This document shows, in pieces, positions 22,869-35,659 of a DNA stretch of 64,000 nt (positions are counted from its first letter, which is position 1; the number at the start of each line of letters is the position of its first letter). The stretch is from Thermomucor indicae-seudaticae (lineage: Eukaryota; Mucoromycota; Mucoromycetes; Mucorales; Lichtheimiaceae), in contig JSYX01000107.1 of assembly GCA_000787465.1 (NCBI GenBank), forward strand, positions 1 to 64,000, read 5' to 3'. Below the pieces are notes generated by a model. The model did no database searches. It had not been told where the DNA came from and was given only the letters and a program-made list of their open reading frames with translations. The translations under genes and the position numbers were made by a program.

Positions 22869-24133
22869 TCATATCCATCGACGGAAGAAACTGTTCAGTC
22901 CGGAATCTCTCATGCGCCAGCCTTCAACCTGGTTTGTAAGCCGGTTTAATCGTTCATCTTCCCTCTGTTCCACCGCCTGCGATGGTACCGGCTGAGAAAA
23001 AGAGCTCTTAGCACTCATATCGTCCAACGTAAATTGTCACCTTACCTACCGCGTTTTGGTCATGACTCATAGCATCCAATACTTCCTCTTCCTCCTCCTC
23101 TTCCTCAAGTTCTCCTGCATCCTCTTCATCTTCGTCATAATCATCGTCGTCAGCAGCGATATATTCTGGCGGACGCATCCGTAGCCACTGCATGCGGGGC
23201 CCAACGGGCGATTTCTCTGAAACACGGAAACCGAAAATGCGAGGCTGATATACGATACCGCGTGGAGGTGGAACGAGGTCGGCGTAAGACTGGAAAAGAA
23301 GATGAGCATAGGTGGTACCAAAGTGAGCACCTAGCACCGGAGAGAAATATTAGAGCCTCTCCTCTTAAAAGCATAAGAGATCCGGCAGTGGCAAGCATTA
23401 CCATCCACATTTTGGAAAATAGAGCTGGGTGGATTATAAAGGTCCATGCATCGAGGGCAGTAAAGTCGTACACTCTCTTTTCCAGCTTCATCATATCGAC
23501 CGCACGGAATGACCGGACAGCGCCCGCAGTAAACACGAGGACAAAAACCGAACTGTTCCGCCGCATAACGTTCAGCCATAAGGCGCAATCCATTCCGTGT
23601 CAGGAGGTATCGCTGATGAATAAGGCCATACAACATGGCTGCATAAGGTTCAATTACACTGGGATCCACGCGTTCGCGGCGGCGTCGACGAACAGGGGGC
23701 TTTTCTTTCCAAAATCCATCTTCTTCTTCTTCTTGTTCTTCCTCTTCCTCCTCTTCTTCCTGTCCTTCTCCTTCCTCGTCAGCTTCCGAGGTCTCTTCTG
23801 GTTCGACATCCAAAATCATTTCCAGGGCTTCATTGTAATAAGGTACAATTGCCGACAGCCCGGTCAGATTGAATTCGTCCTCAATGAAATCCTCGGGGAC
23901 TTCCGCGTAATACTCGTGACCCGCTAAAGAGCAAAACCAGCTTATCCAGCTCTGAAGTGAACTGCTTGTCGTTGTCTGTGATTCGTCATCTAGAACCGCG
24001 ATGTTATCCGATAAAATAAGGTTATTTCGGTTTGGTTGCACCGTTGGTCGAGCAAAGCAGCCAATGCCTTTTGGGGCTCATTGAATAGCTTACCATATAC
24101 ACGTTCAGCTGTCGAGGAAAAGAACCTGTCCAT
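22869..24133 (-). CDS. CKB1: Casein kinase 2 regulatory beta subunit
   Basis: CK2 beta dimerises through a zinc finger and steers the CK2 alpha kinase. Exon 1 (24094-24133) gives MDRFFSSTAERVY and splices to DDESQTTTSSSLQSWISWFC. The family core follows: GHEYYAEVPEDFIEDEFNLTG, LSAIVPYYNEALEMILDVEP, MLYGLIHQRYLLTRNG, then FGFCPRVYC and RLYCPRCMDLY with the four zinc Cys. Exon 3 begins AHFGTTYAHLLFQSY and continues PRIFGFRVSE. Two departures are a long Glu-rich run (a glycine-free EEEEEEEEQEEEE stretch) inside the region before YAAMLYG, and an acidic C-terminal extension whose last exon reads PVPSQAVEQREDERLNRL and ends FFRRWI. The last intron has two overlapping donors (23049 and 23045). Confidence 0.92.
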
Positions 24134-25738
24134 GGCAAAACACGCAGCAAGAAAATGGCCAATGTATAGAACACACTTTGAAACGAAACGAAAACTTGGA
24201 GCCAGCCCAACACCCCAATCCACCACTTGATCCTCGAAGAACCGATAAGTAACGTGACAGCTATTTCTAAATATGGGTGTTTTGCTTGTCTTTGACTGTA
24301 CGTAACCCTGCCACGCATTCTCTGATTTTGTAACTCGCAATGCATCCAAAGTTCAACAGCGCGGTCTCAGCGTATTTCTTAACTGCGCCTTAAGCATGGA
24401 CAGGAACGCCCCATCCCACCCTGGAACTTCTGAGGAAGCTCAACTGTGATCAGTTTCATGGACGTTTATTTCATGAACCTTAGCTAGAGGATGCTTCTCC
24501 ACACGTACTTATCTCAGACGGATGCCTGACTTGACTACTCCTTTACAGACCAGATAGATGGCTACCGTGACCATTGCGTAGCGATTACGTTTAAGATGAC
24601 AGATGAACTACAAAGGTTTTACACTCTAAACAAGCTCTTCTCTCTAGGGACAGTAGGGGCCCTGGATGAACATCAATCTGCAGTTATTTGCAACGCAATT
24701 AATCGATAATAAAAACATGTAACCGTAGTTCCCGCGTCGTTGACTCATCGTAAAATGTTAGCTGTAATGCCCGTAGGAAGCAGGGCATCGCAAAGGTACT
24801 CCAGTCCAGGGCAGGGCAGGGACCCGGAAGCCTGGACTTTGGATTGGAGTCCAGTCTGCTGGGCCCTGGTAGCGAGGTCCGTTCGCTCACAGTGCGTGGC
24901 GAAATGAACGGGTATTTATTGTTGAATACTGTGAGCCGTTGCGTAGCGATTGCAGACTAACTCTTTTTACCGACGCTGAAAGAAAAGTAGCCAAACGCGC
25001 AGCGCTCGGTAATAACCGCGGAGACCGTCAATTGAAATCTGTACGGTCCAGAGTTAGGACAAGTCAACAGTTGAATCACGAAATGAGCAACTTCTTTTTT
25101 AAAATTAAGGTAAAGACATCACCACTTTGACTGAAGAAGAGCTTGTCAATAAGGTACCTTCTCTTTGAACGGTTATTGGAAAGAGGCGGGTAGCAGCGAA
25201 AACAACAAACAGTTTAGGATGTGCATTCGCCCGAGTGTAATTTGGAGCCAAATGACGCGTAAGGCTTCCTCACTTCTAGAGCCGTATCAACTGCTTCTAT
25301 CTTGTTTCAAGCTTGTTTGTAACGGCATTAGCGAAAACCGTAAGGGCCTAGGCGGGCAAAGAAAAGGAAAAGAACGCCAAGACTTCAACCCGCAAGCAGC
25401 AACGTTCTGTATAGAAACGCATCAGCAATACCTAATGAGATTTCCTTTTTCTGACTCTCAATGAACAATGGACCGTTCGGATCCAAGATAGATCCTTGAC
25501 TCGGGCACTGACGTAAGCGGTCTCACACAGAGACGATAGATCTATTGATTCATCATCATTGCCTTCATCAAACTGATGACTCATGCTTACGTTCATTGAT
25601 CATATTGTCCAAAGAACAAAAATTGCTCGCACGGACTGAATGCTAATACCATGGAAACAGAGTTTCGCGTGAAAAGTCACGCTTGAATTTTCGGGCACGA
25701 AGAATCGCGGATTGCCTTTCCCTTGTCCGTCGCGTGCC
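24134..25738. other. Intergenic 1.6 kb, CK2 beta / FYR gene divergent region
   Basis: No gene recognised. It contains an imperfect inverted repeat (actccagtcc at 24798-24807, ggattggagt at 24841-24850) in a CCAG/CAGGG-rich block around 24790-24870, and a twice-repeated word tgcgtagcgatt (near 24575 and 24937). These may be leftovers of a DNA transposon. Promoters of both flanking genes should lie at the ends. Confidence 0.4.
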
Positions 25739-27012
25739 ATGACGAGAACCAAACGAACGAGATCGAACAAGCAAGTTTCTTCAACATCCACCAAGCGGGA
25801 TTCTGTTCCAGCCAACAAAGAAGATGCTTCGACATCCAATAGCAAAGATGCTTCAGTACCCACTAAGAATGATGCTTCAACAATGACCGTTCCTTGTGGA
25901 GTGGATGCAGGCATTCAGACCGAAAATTACTGGGATGACGATCGCTTACGGAAATACCGACGAATGAAGCGTAAAATTCTAGAGTTCATTGCAGTAAGCG
26001 TTGTTCTCGGCGGAAAAGTCAAGACGGGCGAGTCGACTAAAAAGGAACTTCACGTTATGCAGAAACACAAATCAGCGCAGTTTTCGGTCGACCGAGCGAA
26101 TCAAAAGGTTCAACAGCTGCAAAAGGAAAAAAAGTTAGATGCTGCAAGTGGTTGTTTTGCTGCGGACGACGACTGATGGTTATTATTAGACTTTTACTCC
26201 GGAAAACAATGAATGGTGATACACCTATGGAGGGAGATGACGATGACGATATTGATGGAGAAGAGGAGGAAGAAGATTATGAAATTGCAGAAGAAGATGA
26301 GGATATTGGTAAAGATAACAAAGCGAACAAGCTATTTGACCTAAGGTTTAACTGCCTAGTAGTAGGTGCGATTATTAATAAAAATAGAAGGGGGCGGAAC
26401 CGATATAGCAAGAGACAACCGGAAGTTCCTAGAGACGAGAATGGGAATGTCAAGTTTCCATTTCAGGTTGCTTCGGTTAATGTCCTTAGTCTTGGCAAGG
26501 TGGTATACGACCGGCCCAGTTTTCACTGCGATCGATACATATGGCCCGTGGGATATTGTGTAGAGAGGTGATAATGATGATGATGACGCCATTTTATGTG
26601 TGCACGGTGTTTTGACATTGATCTATGTAGGACATATATGAGTATGGTGGATCCTACATCTCAAACCAAATACACATGCAAGGTGGAAGACGCTGGTGAC
26701 GGACCCTTGGTACGTTTGGTTGTCATTATTGCATCATCACACCGCGTGGCGATCTCAGTTTCGGATTCTTTTTAGTTTACGATCCGTGCTGCGGATGTGC
26801 CTGATGAGGAGTTATCAGCCAGAACAGCGACAGGAGTCTGGGCGTCGGTGGTTAAGCGGGCGCATGAAGTTCGGCAAAAAACGACACTCTCTAACGCTGT
26901 ATCAGGACCTGAGTATTATGGATTCAGTCATCCTATCATCGTCGAACTGATTGAGAAACTTGAAAATGCCGAAAAGTGCTCCAATTACAAATTCCGTGCG
27001 AGGCGCGAGTAG
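25739..27012 (+). CDS. TBRG1-like FYRN/FYRC-domain nuclear protein
   Basis: Six exons from the ATG at 25739 (MTRTKRTRSNKQVSST). After a Ser/Thr/Asp-rich leader comes a coiled coil: DRLRKYRRMKRKILEFIA, spliced to KHKSAQFSVDRANQKVQQ and, over an intron with a CTGAT branch point, to LLLRKTMNGDTPM. A very acidic stretch (DDDDDIDGEEEEEDYE) follows, and then GAIINKNRRGRNRY. The FYRN part reads SVNVLSLGKVVYDRP, FHCDRYIWPVGY and, next exon, RTYMSMVDPTSQTKYTC; the FYRC part reads ATGVWASVVKRAHEVRQ, SGPEYYGFSHPIIVELIEKL and NYKF. This layout (coiled coil, acidic region, FYRN-FYRC) is that of TBRG1 and related chromatin proteins. All five junctions keep frame. Its partners here are unknown. Confidence 0.85.
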
Positions 27013-27143
27013 CCTCTTTACGTGCACTTGCATAATTTCGTCATACTATCGCATCGGTGTCCCAAATAGGCAATTTGCAATGAAATCATGTCCGCTGTCT
27101 CTCTCTCTTTGTCTCACTTCCCCTTGAATGCTGCGATCATCTC

Positions 27144-27150
27144 TATATAA
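27144..27150 (+). promoter_or_regulatory. TATA box of the short bZIP gene
   Basis: The word tatataa sits 57 bp before the ATG at 27207, followed by a pyrimidine tract (ttcttttctttttcttttt) that leads into the start codon. Confidence 0.6.
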
Positions 27151-27206
27151 AAAACAGCCCACCTTTTGCGCTCTTCGCTCTTTTCTTTTTCTTTTTCTTT
27201 TACTGT

Positions 27207-27683
27207 ATGTCTTTTCACAAAATGTCTCGAATCATGTCTATCGATGCTATTGTTACTCCATCCACACCTCCACCTGAAGAACCTTTTTCGCCACCGGACT
27301 CGATTCTCAACGATGATTCTTCGTCGTCACCCGTGCTGATGTCCATGTTGGCGCCATTGAGCAATAAGAGCCGATATCTTGATCATAAAACCAACCATAG
27401 TCATACGTCATCGGCATCAGTGGAGGAACGACGCTACCGAAACAAGATAGCATCTGCGAAATATCGGGCAAAGAAGCAAGCGAGCATGTGCGCCATGGCC
27501 GAGCGTCTAGCGCAAATGTGCGAGCAGAACAAGCTTTTGCGACAAGATCTGGTGCGAGCGGAACAAGAGAATGAAACATTACGACAACTTTGCAGCTCAT
27601 TGATGGTGAAACTGTCGTCATCGTCATCGCCACCTGTTTCACCGTCGTTGACCCCTCCTTCATCATCATCGTCTTATTGTTGA
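27207..27683 (+). CDS. Short bZIP transcription factor
   Basis: An intronless 158-residue protein with ATG at 27207. The N-terminus is rich in Pro and Ser (TPSTPPPEEPFSPPDS, possible activation or phosphorylation region). The basic region is EERRYRNKIASAKYRAKKQ, which matches NxxxAxxxRxK, followed by a leucine zipper (AERLAQMCEQNKLLRQDLV) and a Ser/Pro tail. The NKIASAKYRAKK form resembles the Cys3/Met28/Met4 group that regulates sulfur metabolism in fungi, but with one short motif this is a guess. A TATA box and short leader make a simple, highly expressed type of promoter. It lies ~200 bp downstream of the FYR gene on the same strand. Confidence 0.85.
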   Translation: MSFHKMSRIMSIDAIVTPSTPPPEEPFSPPDSILNDDSSSSPVLMSMLAPLSNKSRYLDHKTNHSHTSSASVEERRYRNKIASAKYRAKKQASMCAMAERLAQMCEQNKLLRQDLVRAEQENETLRQLCSSLMVKLSSSSSPPVSPSLTPPSSSSSYC

Positions 27684-29549
27684 ATTTATCACATGTATAT
27701 CTTGGCGTCTTTTCCTTTGCATTCATATCCTCTCCCCTTCAGTAACATTTCCAAATACCCTTCCGTTATACTTGTATCACAGGCAATAATTAAAAAAAGA
27801 TAGTCATTGCAACTGCGCACATACGTAGTGCGGTTCCAGTTTTTGGGTAAGAGTGATACATACGAGGCATGTGCTTCAACACTAAACTTTATGTAATTGA
27901 TGACATCGGGCTAATTCATATTGGGTAATCCCGATGAAATTTCCAAGACATTCTGTTCCATAATTGTGACAACCACTCCCCCTAATCCACTAGATCTTTC
28001 CATCGAAAATTCTGTACTTCATCTGACAAGGGAAAATTGCAATATAGTAATTTGGCGTCGTGTCGTGTCTTCTGCTGTATTTGGTCATGACGCAGGGATA
28101 CTTATGTCCAAACGAGGATTATATGCTCCGATCTACAGAAGGGCTTTTTAGACTGTTTCGAGCCACGCTCCAGAAAGCACTTTGTATTAATAGAAAGACA
28201 TAGACAAAAACAAAATAGTGAGTAGACGCCCCATTCAAGCTCCCAGCCGCATGTTGTGCCAGATGGTGTCTATGTATGTAACTTAACCTGATCATATGTC
28301 TTCTTGCAGATCTTCCGCAGGTTTTGAGAGACTAGTTGTTGCTAGAATCATTGCTCCAGAAGCTTCTTCATATCAAGCCACCCTGTTAGCCAGATTACGT
28401 AAAGCACGGCTCATTGTTACGGATTCTTCCGTAGTTCAGTATGACGTTTTTCTCCTGGATCTAACCACTCCAAGAATAGAGTTGATGTCTTATAGAGTAG
28501 TATGAAACCATTCCTGGAGTACACATGGATTCCCTATATATGTATACCAGGCTTATGGAATGTTGCGTCCATCCGGTCGACCGTCCCGGAAGCCTGTAGT
28601 AGACCTCATGTGAGCTATACTGCATTCGATACGTTCACCAATACCCGAACTCCAAGTGCCTAGTGTTCGAGAAAGTGCTCTGTGGACAACAGGATAAAGT
28701 TGTATCCTATGTTGTCTCTATATAGCATTGCTTTAGATGTTCGTTTATGTTGTTAATGTTGCTAGCAAAAGAAGTCCCGACTTAGAGCCATATCACGATG
28801 AATAGACGAATCTGGAAGACTTACAGATTTGTAATGGGAAAAAAGCCAGAGATGCGTATCGGTTTTCAGGAGTTTAAGCGAGCTGTCCCAATTTTGGGTC
28901 AGTGCCATTTTCATCGGGACCATCTAATATGGTTGAGGATTTCGTCTGAACATAGCTTTTGCTGAACTATGTTAAAACGACTCCACTCTCAGTGGCCACT
29001 CCACAGTTGCCCGCTAATGCTTTTTAAGGCTATCATAGTCGCGGGTTTAACCTAGTCCGCTTATATGTGCCTATATCCATGCTGAATTTGTGATCCACAT
29101 AATAAATGCATTATCAGGCATTTCCTCGGCCAAACAACTTCTATTTGAACTTTGGAATGCCCAAGAGTTATTTGGAAGGAGTCCATACTCCATCTGGTTG
29201 TGTTCCTGTAATGGCAAGTCCAAGAGGCCCACTTATCAAGGAACCATTCGCTTGCGGACGTTATAGGAACATACATAAATTCCCAGTCAAAGTTTCAATG
29301 GCAGTAATTTTCTTCTTATTCAAACGTCCTTTGCTATAAAACCCGAAATCAGGGTTTGCTAATCTCAAAAGAGTGGCGATCAAGTTTTGCCGAGGGTCTT
29401 TTAAACTTGGGGTATTTATCTTATTGGTTGAAAGTTGTGGGGAAACAGCTTCGGCTCTCTTCTGTCTCTTCCCGCCAGCCCGCTGTATAGGGCTCACTCT
29501 CTTTTTCCTTTTTTTCTTTGTTCCAGAGTTTCCCGAGTCAGCGCCCAAC
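27684..29549. other. Intergenic 1.9 kb upstream of MED12
   Basis: Only short, unrecognised frames, for example 28296-28505 (+) and 29261-29551 (-, Lys/Arg-rich). Nothing looks like a gene, RNA or element end. It should contain the MED12 promoter at its right edge, where a C/T-rich leader precedes the ATG at 29550. Confidence 0.4.
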
Positions 29550-32500
29550 ATGGCGGGCCGGCATCAAGGTAACAAGTGTCCTACTCTCTCGGAATGGGTG
29601 AGCTGATCGGCCGATGTAGCACAATATGCGCGCTATGCAAACTCCAACAACAATCGAGCACCCTACCCTAATCTTGCAACGAATACGCTGAATGTTCCAC
29701 CGCCGAGCGCTTCACCTTATCATACCTCATCGTCACCAGGTTACCAGCACTCTCCGAATAATGTTCCAAAGCAGCATACACAACCGCCATTGAGAAAGTA
29801 CGTCCTTCAGCCGCCACCACGGCAACCTCCATTGAGCAAAACGATGCCGTCGCTCGGTTACCCCGGGATTTACCCGCAAATGCCAAACCAAGAAGAAGAT
29901 ATCCTGACCGAGTCGAATGTTCGCAATGGCTTTATTGATCGTCCTGCTGTCTCGGTAACGGAAACACTTTAATAGCTTTGCTTGTTTCTTCAGTTGCTTA
30001 TGATGGGATCTCTTTTTAGAACGAACATACGAGCGCGCACGATATGGTATACAGCAAACTGCAGGATGATCCAAAGGCTTTGGCCAACCTTGGCGAATTT
30101 GCCGTAGAAGTCATCAAACGAAAACGAAAAGCGTCAAGGATTACTGGGTAAAAATCGTAAAGACGAGAAAAAGAGAGAGAGAGAAAGAGAAGCAGCTTCT
30201 CACATGTTGAGATTAGACCTTCTACTTTTAAGCCACCTATGCGATCTACGTTGAACGAAAGTAAAAGGGAACAGTGGATGCAGGAACTTGCGAGCGGCAG
30301 CGTGCCGTTGCGTCGATTGATGCGTAATGCGCCTCATGGATTCAAGGGCGAAAAGCTGCTGGAGACTTTGGCAGCTCGACAAGTGCCGTTTTTGCGGGCG
30401 ACTTGGTATATCAAAATAGTAGGACTCTCAGAAATGGTATATAGGGACTCGGGACATCCATGGATAAGGGAAGAAAACTCATGATGGGTGTTTTAGAGTC
30501 AACGAAACAATACGACACAATCCACGCCGCAAGCATATCAGTGGACACAAATCGTCACGAGTCATTTACGACGTCAATTGTTGGAACTGCTACCAGCAAA
30601 CAATCATCATCAGGCAAACAACAGAGCATACAAGACGCACCACCCGAGTACACCGAACAGTCAACATGATAACGCGTTCAAGCCATGGTCCACACCTGAG
30701 AATCGAGCCCGGTTTGAACAGCGGTGGACGTATAGCACGCGACTTACCAAGTGGCAATACTGCGAAGGGTTATTGGATCAGCGAACGTTTCTGAAGTGGA
30801 CATTGGAGTCGTTGGCTGGCTGCAGCTCGTTTGAAATGATGTGGTTACTGCTGACGTTTGTCGTGCAGGATTATATCGACGAGTATCGGCGGAATAGAAC
30901 ATTGATGAAGTTGTTGATCGAGACCCTGATCAAGGCTTACGGCGCAGTAAGTGTCTATAACGATTTGTATGCTCTGGTATACTAGCTGACGCATCATTAG
31001 CTACTGCAACATATAAGCCAGTTACCTAGCGATAGTCGTTTAAAAATTTATGACGATATCCGAAAATACATTGAACGGTTATTACAGGTAAGAAGGGACG
31101 GGGAAGATCACGGTGAGGAAGACTGAAAACGGTGGTGTTCTCAGTCATTGTTCTTGTCGACACCGGACATGTTTGTGATACCAAGGCTATACCATCAATA
31201 CAGACATCTCTTTGATGCGATATTTGGAGGGCCGAGTCTAGAAGAAGCAGCCAAGGAAATCCCAGAGCTATGCCATGTGCTGACCCGATATTGGCGGATG
31301 GTCAAAGCCAGGAACGAAGTGTTTTGCGGAGCGCTCGAGGAAAATAGTCAGCTTCGAATTCCTGGCGAATACCAAAAGCTACAAGTGCTGAAGCAAGAGG
31401 AGGAATCTGCAGAGAAGGGTTCCTTACAAGTGAACGAAGATCAAATCATTCGTACGCTGGACAGCCTTGGGCGATATATCGATGATGGATGTGGTATCAT
31501 GATTGATGATGAGAGTGGATGGATTGATCTGCGCGGACGTACAGCGAAGTCGATGGCCAACCTGATCCTTGGGTCTGCGGCGCGTAGTGTTTGTCACATT
31601 GTAAGCATCCTGTGTCGGTGGGCTACGAATGGAGCACGCTACGGGGATTGGCGGCCGTATCTGGTAGCGTCCATATTATTAAAGTGGCGGGGACAAGACC
31701 CGCAACGCAAGGTGGCGCTTCAGGATGCATTGATTCAGTGGCTGGATGCAGAGGCTGGGCGAGATGCAGAAGAAGACCGTATTGTGGAGGATACTCTAGA
31801 GCCGATGGACATTGATGATGGAGGTATGGCTTGACTGGGTGAGAGAGAGAACCGATGCTCATTTATTTATTAGCTAAACCCGATGAGGCACCGAGTCATG
31901 CAGTCTCACTGTTATTTGATACGTTGATACGCTTGCACTTGTTTTCTTACCAAAAGTACCTGCTTCGACTGATCGCACGCGGCGACCTGGAACCCAAACG
32001 TCGTCAGTACACGCGCACGATGCGTTGTCTGGGCTATCTTGCTGCCTTCCCACTGTTGACGCCCGCACCGAGCTATCTGGTGAACCAAAGGCGAGTTGCG
32101 CTTTACGGTACAAGAAAGGTCAGTCATAGCGTGGAAGATGAGGCACTCAAGCGATTGAAGCGTCTGGCGAAATATGCGATGGCGTGTTCGGTCGAAGAAG
32201 CGGACACGGATGGTGACTTTGAGAGTCTTTTCGGACATGCAGCCGAGAACCAGACGCAGCCTGACCCGGACGATACGTATGAAAACCACACGTTGTGCCT
32301 GTCCGACAAGTGGGAGCAGGAAATTGGCGAAGCGATGCAGAGCACGACGCGGTACGTGATTCTGAACTTTACGTCTGACTGGTTCGTGCCGCAGGTGAAG
32401 CGGTTTTTGGTCAAGAACGTACCTATCGGCGAAGACAACTGGCGGGTCATGACGTCGCCAGGGTCGTGTTTACTGAATGTTCGGCAATACGTCACGGCCG

Positions 32501-35500
32501 TCCGGATACTTGAGCTCGCCAAGGATTACCTCGGTGTGGTTGAGGTTGCGTTGTGGGTATTGGAGAAGACAAACGAAAGAGCGTTGTACGCGTTCACGGT
32601 GGATACCCTTAGAAGACACGGCTGTATCTGGAAACTCTGTGGGTATGGACAACAGATTGCGAATGCAGTGTGGAGCAAGCACCAGAGACTGAAGAAGGAG
32701 CGTGGGATTCGTGAACGGAGTCTGATGATGTACATGGTCCAGCTTATGCAGGAAGGATACCGAATGACGGATGAAATACGGAGCCAGTTGCAGGAGGACC
32801 TTCATTTTAAGCCCAAGGTGATTCGTGCTGCTGCTGGGCAGTACTCCGCCAGTTTGGCAGAGATGGTAGGGCTTATTGTCAGAGACCCTGGGCCAACGAC
32901 GGTGCAGAATGTGGTGGAGTCGACGATGTTTTATGCGGCTCAGCAGGTTTCTCTGGACGAGTTTCTCATGGGCATGTTTGAGACGGCCGTGGATGTTTTG
33001 CAGAGATATGGCACGGAAAGGCACATTTACGATAATGTCTTTGGTAATGAGGAGGAGTTGTTTGAATTTCGGCGTCGGATGGATGCGATTGGTGACTTTA
33101 TCAAGAGCATGGCGGACCAAGTGACGCTGACAGGACAATTGGATGAGGTGGTGATAGGATGGCTGTTGCGCAAGTGGCACCCGCAAAATGGAGCTGCTGC
33201 AGAGCAGGACAGCAACTTGAGTCATCCGCACAGCTGGATGCCACTCTTCCTGACACAGCTGGTGATTCGGCGGCTGATCAGCATTGACCTGCTACTTCAG
33301 CATTTTGTGTTACCGTGGTTTGACAGGATCAGTCAACAAGTGCAGCATCAGTGCGAATCACAGTGGACGGAATCGACAGTGGATACGCAGCCGATTCGGC
33401 AGTTGTGCCAAAACCTGATTGAACTTGTTCGGATGCTGATTATTGCCGAGGAGAATAATAATAATAATGGACTACTGTGGATGCTTCGAAAGGACGAAAT
33501 ATTCCAACTCCAAGTGCAGCGGATACCTCAGCTGGCGGCCAACATGGGAAAGCTGGACCACATGTTTGGACTGATACGGCACATGATTACGATTGCGTCC
33601 AGTTTGCCACTGAGCAGTCTGTTGTTGCAAAAGATGAACTTGCTCAAGTCAGACTTGTTGCAGGTGGACTGGTTCCGTCGCGCATGTTCCCGAGATGTCA
33701 ATAGCATATACCATCATTTCTTTGCCGCTACTGCTACCGATCTGGAAGAAGTAGTGAAAAAGCAAATGCTGAACATTGTGGATGAGTTGATTGGAGGCAG
33801 TAACAAGGAGCAGCAAGAACAACAACAGCAACAGCAACAACAGCAACAACAACAGGAATTGGGTAATACGATAGCTGATAACATGCTGTTTGGAGAGCGA
33901 CTCCAGGCTGTGTTTGCCAATTTAAATCAATGGAACCAAGAGCAGAGTCGAGTCCAGTTGAATTTATTACTGGACGCCATCATGGATCACCATCAGACAC
34001 AAACAGCAGAAGAGGATGCCAATAGCCCTGCACCTTCAGCGAATCATAACAAGAACCTGGAGTTTTTTGTCAGATACTTTTTTGATTCAGTGATGGCGAC
34101 TGACGCGTCATTACGTCTTGCTTTCTTGACCAGCACGATACATGGATTACGCGAACCTATTGTATTGTCGTTATTAAGCCATGGCGTTCGTATCCTTGAA
34201 GGCAACGGCAACAGCAATCGTGCTTTTCCCTGCAATATTCTGATTTCCGAAAACGGAGAAGGAGGAGCTTATGTGCGACAGTGTCAGGCATTTTACTGCA
34301 TCATGCAGCACTTGCTGGCCAAGGATGTCTGGACCAACGCGAAGAAGATCGAGTTTATCAAGAGCCTTTTTCGACAGCTGGAACGGTTCAAGAGTGGATT
34401 GGTGGTGTTCAAAGTGATGCAGGGAGCAGCACATGCTTCGTTTGCTGAAGCTGCGAGAGCTTTGCAGGTGGCAAAGAACAATGTGGTATGTTAAGGTTCC
34501 CAGAACTCCTCACTTTCGCCAGTCACTCATTGTTTGTTTGCTAGGATATGGCCATTGGATTGTTAAGAACCGACGGTGTTCCTGCTACGGGTGAAGATCC
34601 ACGGGTGATGCTCAAAGATATTCGCGTCAGGTCTGGATTATTGTGTGAGGTACTAGTAGTAATATCTGGCTTAACGTCCTTTATTATTACAGTTTATTGC
34701 TTCGATTGCGACTCCTGGTGCCGTTTGTATCTTTAATATGGGAGCATCCAAAAGAGAACGAGTGTGATATCTTGGAGTGGATCAAACTATTGGTTCCTCT
34801 TTTAGGGGTAATCATTTGTTGCCAAGGGAGCATGTAGCCAAGTTACTGATTAAATGTGTTCCATTAGAATCCCGTCGTTCATGGCAACGGTAGTCAAGAG
34901 CGGTTATTCGAATTTGTTCTTGATCTTGTATCATTACTCATTGATGGTATTGTAAAGTATTTGGTTTTTAACTTGTGCGGTCGCTCACTGTTTTATGATG
35001 ACAGAGGTACCCAAGGACCTCCGCAAACTGAACCTGTCCCATCTTTCAGTAAGTATTATTGGAAACAAGACAGGGAAGAAACAGCGAGTTAACATGATTG
35101 AAGTCTATGCATAGCGAGCTAACCTCTGTTCCATCTATCCTTCATTGTCGAGTCAAACGCATTCTTCCATTTCTTACGCATAACATTTATCTCTCCAACA
35201 CACGTTTACCGTCTGCACTTTTGGGCGTCCCGATCGCCACCGATCCGCAACAACAACAGCATCATCTAGAGGCATGTATGGAGCAATCGAAACCTTGGGA
35301 ATGGCTAGAAGACTATGTGGGCGATCATGAGAATGATGCACCGATCAGCCTTGCCTTGTTCCATGCACGAAAATCCAAAAAGACAGAAAACACGTTTACA
35401 CGATGGTATCGATATGGATTTCCTCAACCTCGACAAGCCGAACCGATCCATGTCAGTCTCGTGGATGCGGAATCGAAAAAACCTCGTCAGCAGGAAGAAA

Positions 35501-35571
35501 ACGATACCCCATTATCGCAAAGCAATAAGCAGCCGCGGAAGCCGGATATGGAAGAAGGAGAGTTACCATAA
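29550..35571 (+). CDS. MED12: Mediator kinase-module subunit Med12 (Srb8)
   Basis: Med12 anchors and activates the CDK8-cyclin C module of Mediator. The gene has ten or more exons. Exon 1 is MAGRHQ, and the next holds a Pro/Gln/Asn-rich leader ending EEDILTESNVRNGFIDRPAV, continued by NEHTSAHDMVYSKLQ. The Med12 signature then reads RSTLNESKREQWMQELASGS, VPLRRLMRNAPHGFKGEKLL and VPFLRATWYIKIVG. A very long exon (31855-34494) contains the helical core, including KYLLRLIARGDLEP, and a polyglutamine run. The C-terminal exon shows KPWEWLEDYVGDHENDAPI and LALFHARKSKKTENTFTRWY, then ends MEEGELP. Size (about 1,650 residues) and order match fungal Med12. Several small-exon boundaries are not resolved. 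Confidence 0.92.
33808..33857 (+). repeat. CAG/CAA polyglutamine tract in MED12
   Basis: Mixed CAG and CAA codons encode a Gln run of about 15 interrupted once by Glu at its start, within the long MED12 exon. The mix of the two codons makes replication slippage less likely than a pure CAG run. Confidence 0.9.
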
Positions 35572-35659
35572 TCATTGTTTTGAAAACAATAAAAGAGACA
35601 GTTTAATAATGCGTATATGGAAAAGGATATAGATACAGTACAAAAAAAGGGTGATAAAT

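Noticed and set aside
23262..23927. 221-codon plus-strand open frame
   Set aside because: It runs opposite the CK2 beta exons; its Phe/Leu-rich run is the complement of the Glu-coding repeat.
24648..24870. Possible terminal repeats of a hAT-type element (gggccctgg words)
   Set aside because: The copies are not in opposite orientation at two element ends and no target-site duplication was seen.
32470..33231. 253-codon minus-strand open frame
   Set aside because: Antisense to the long Med12 exon, no recognisable protein content.
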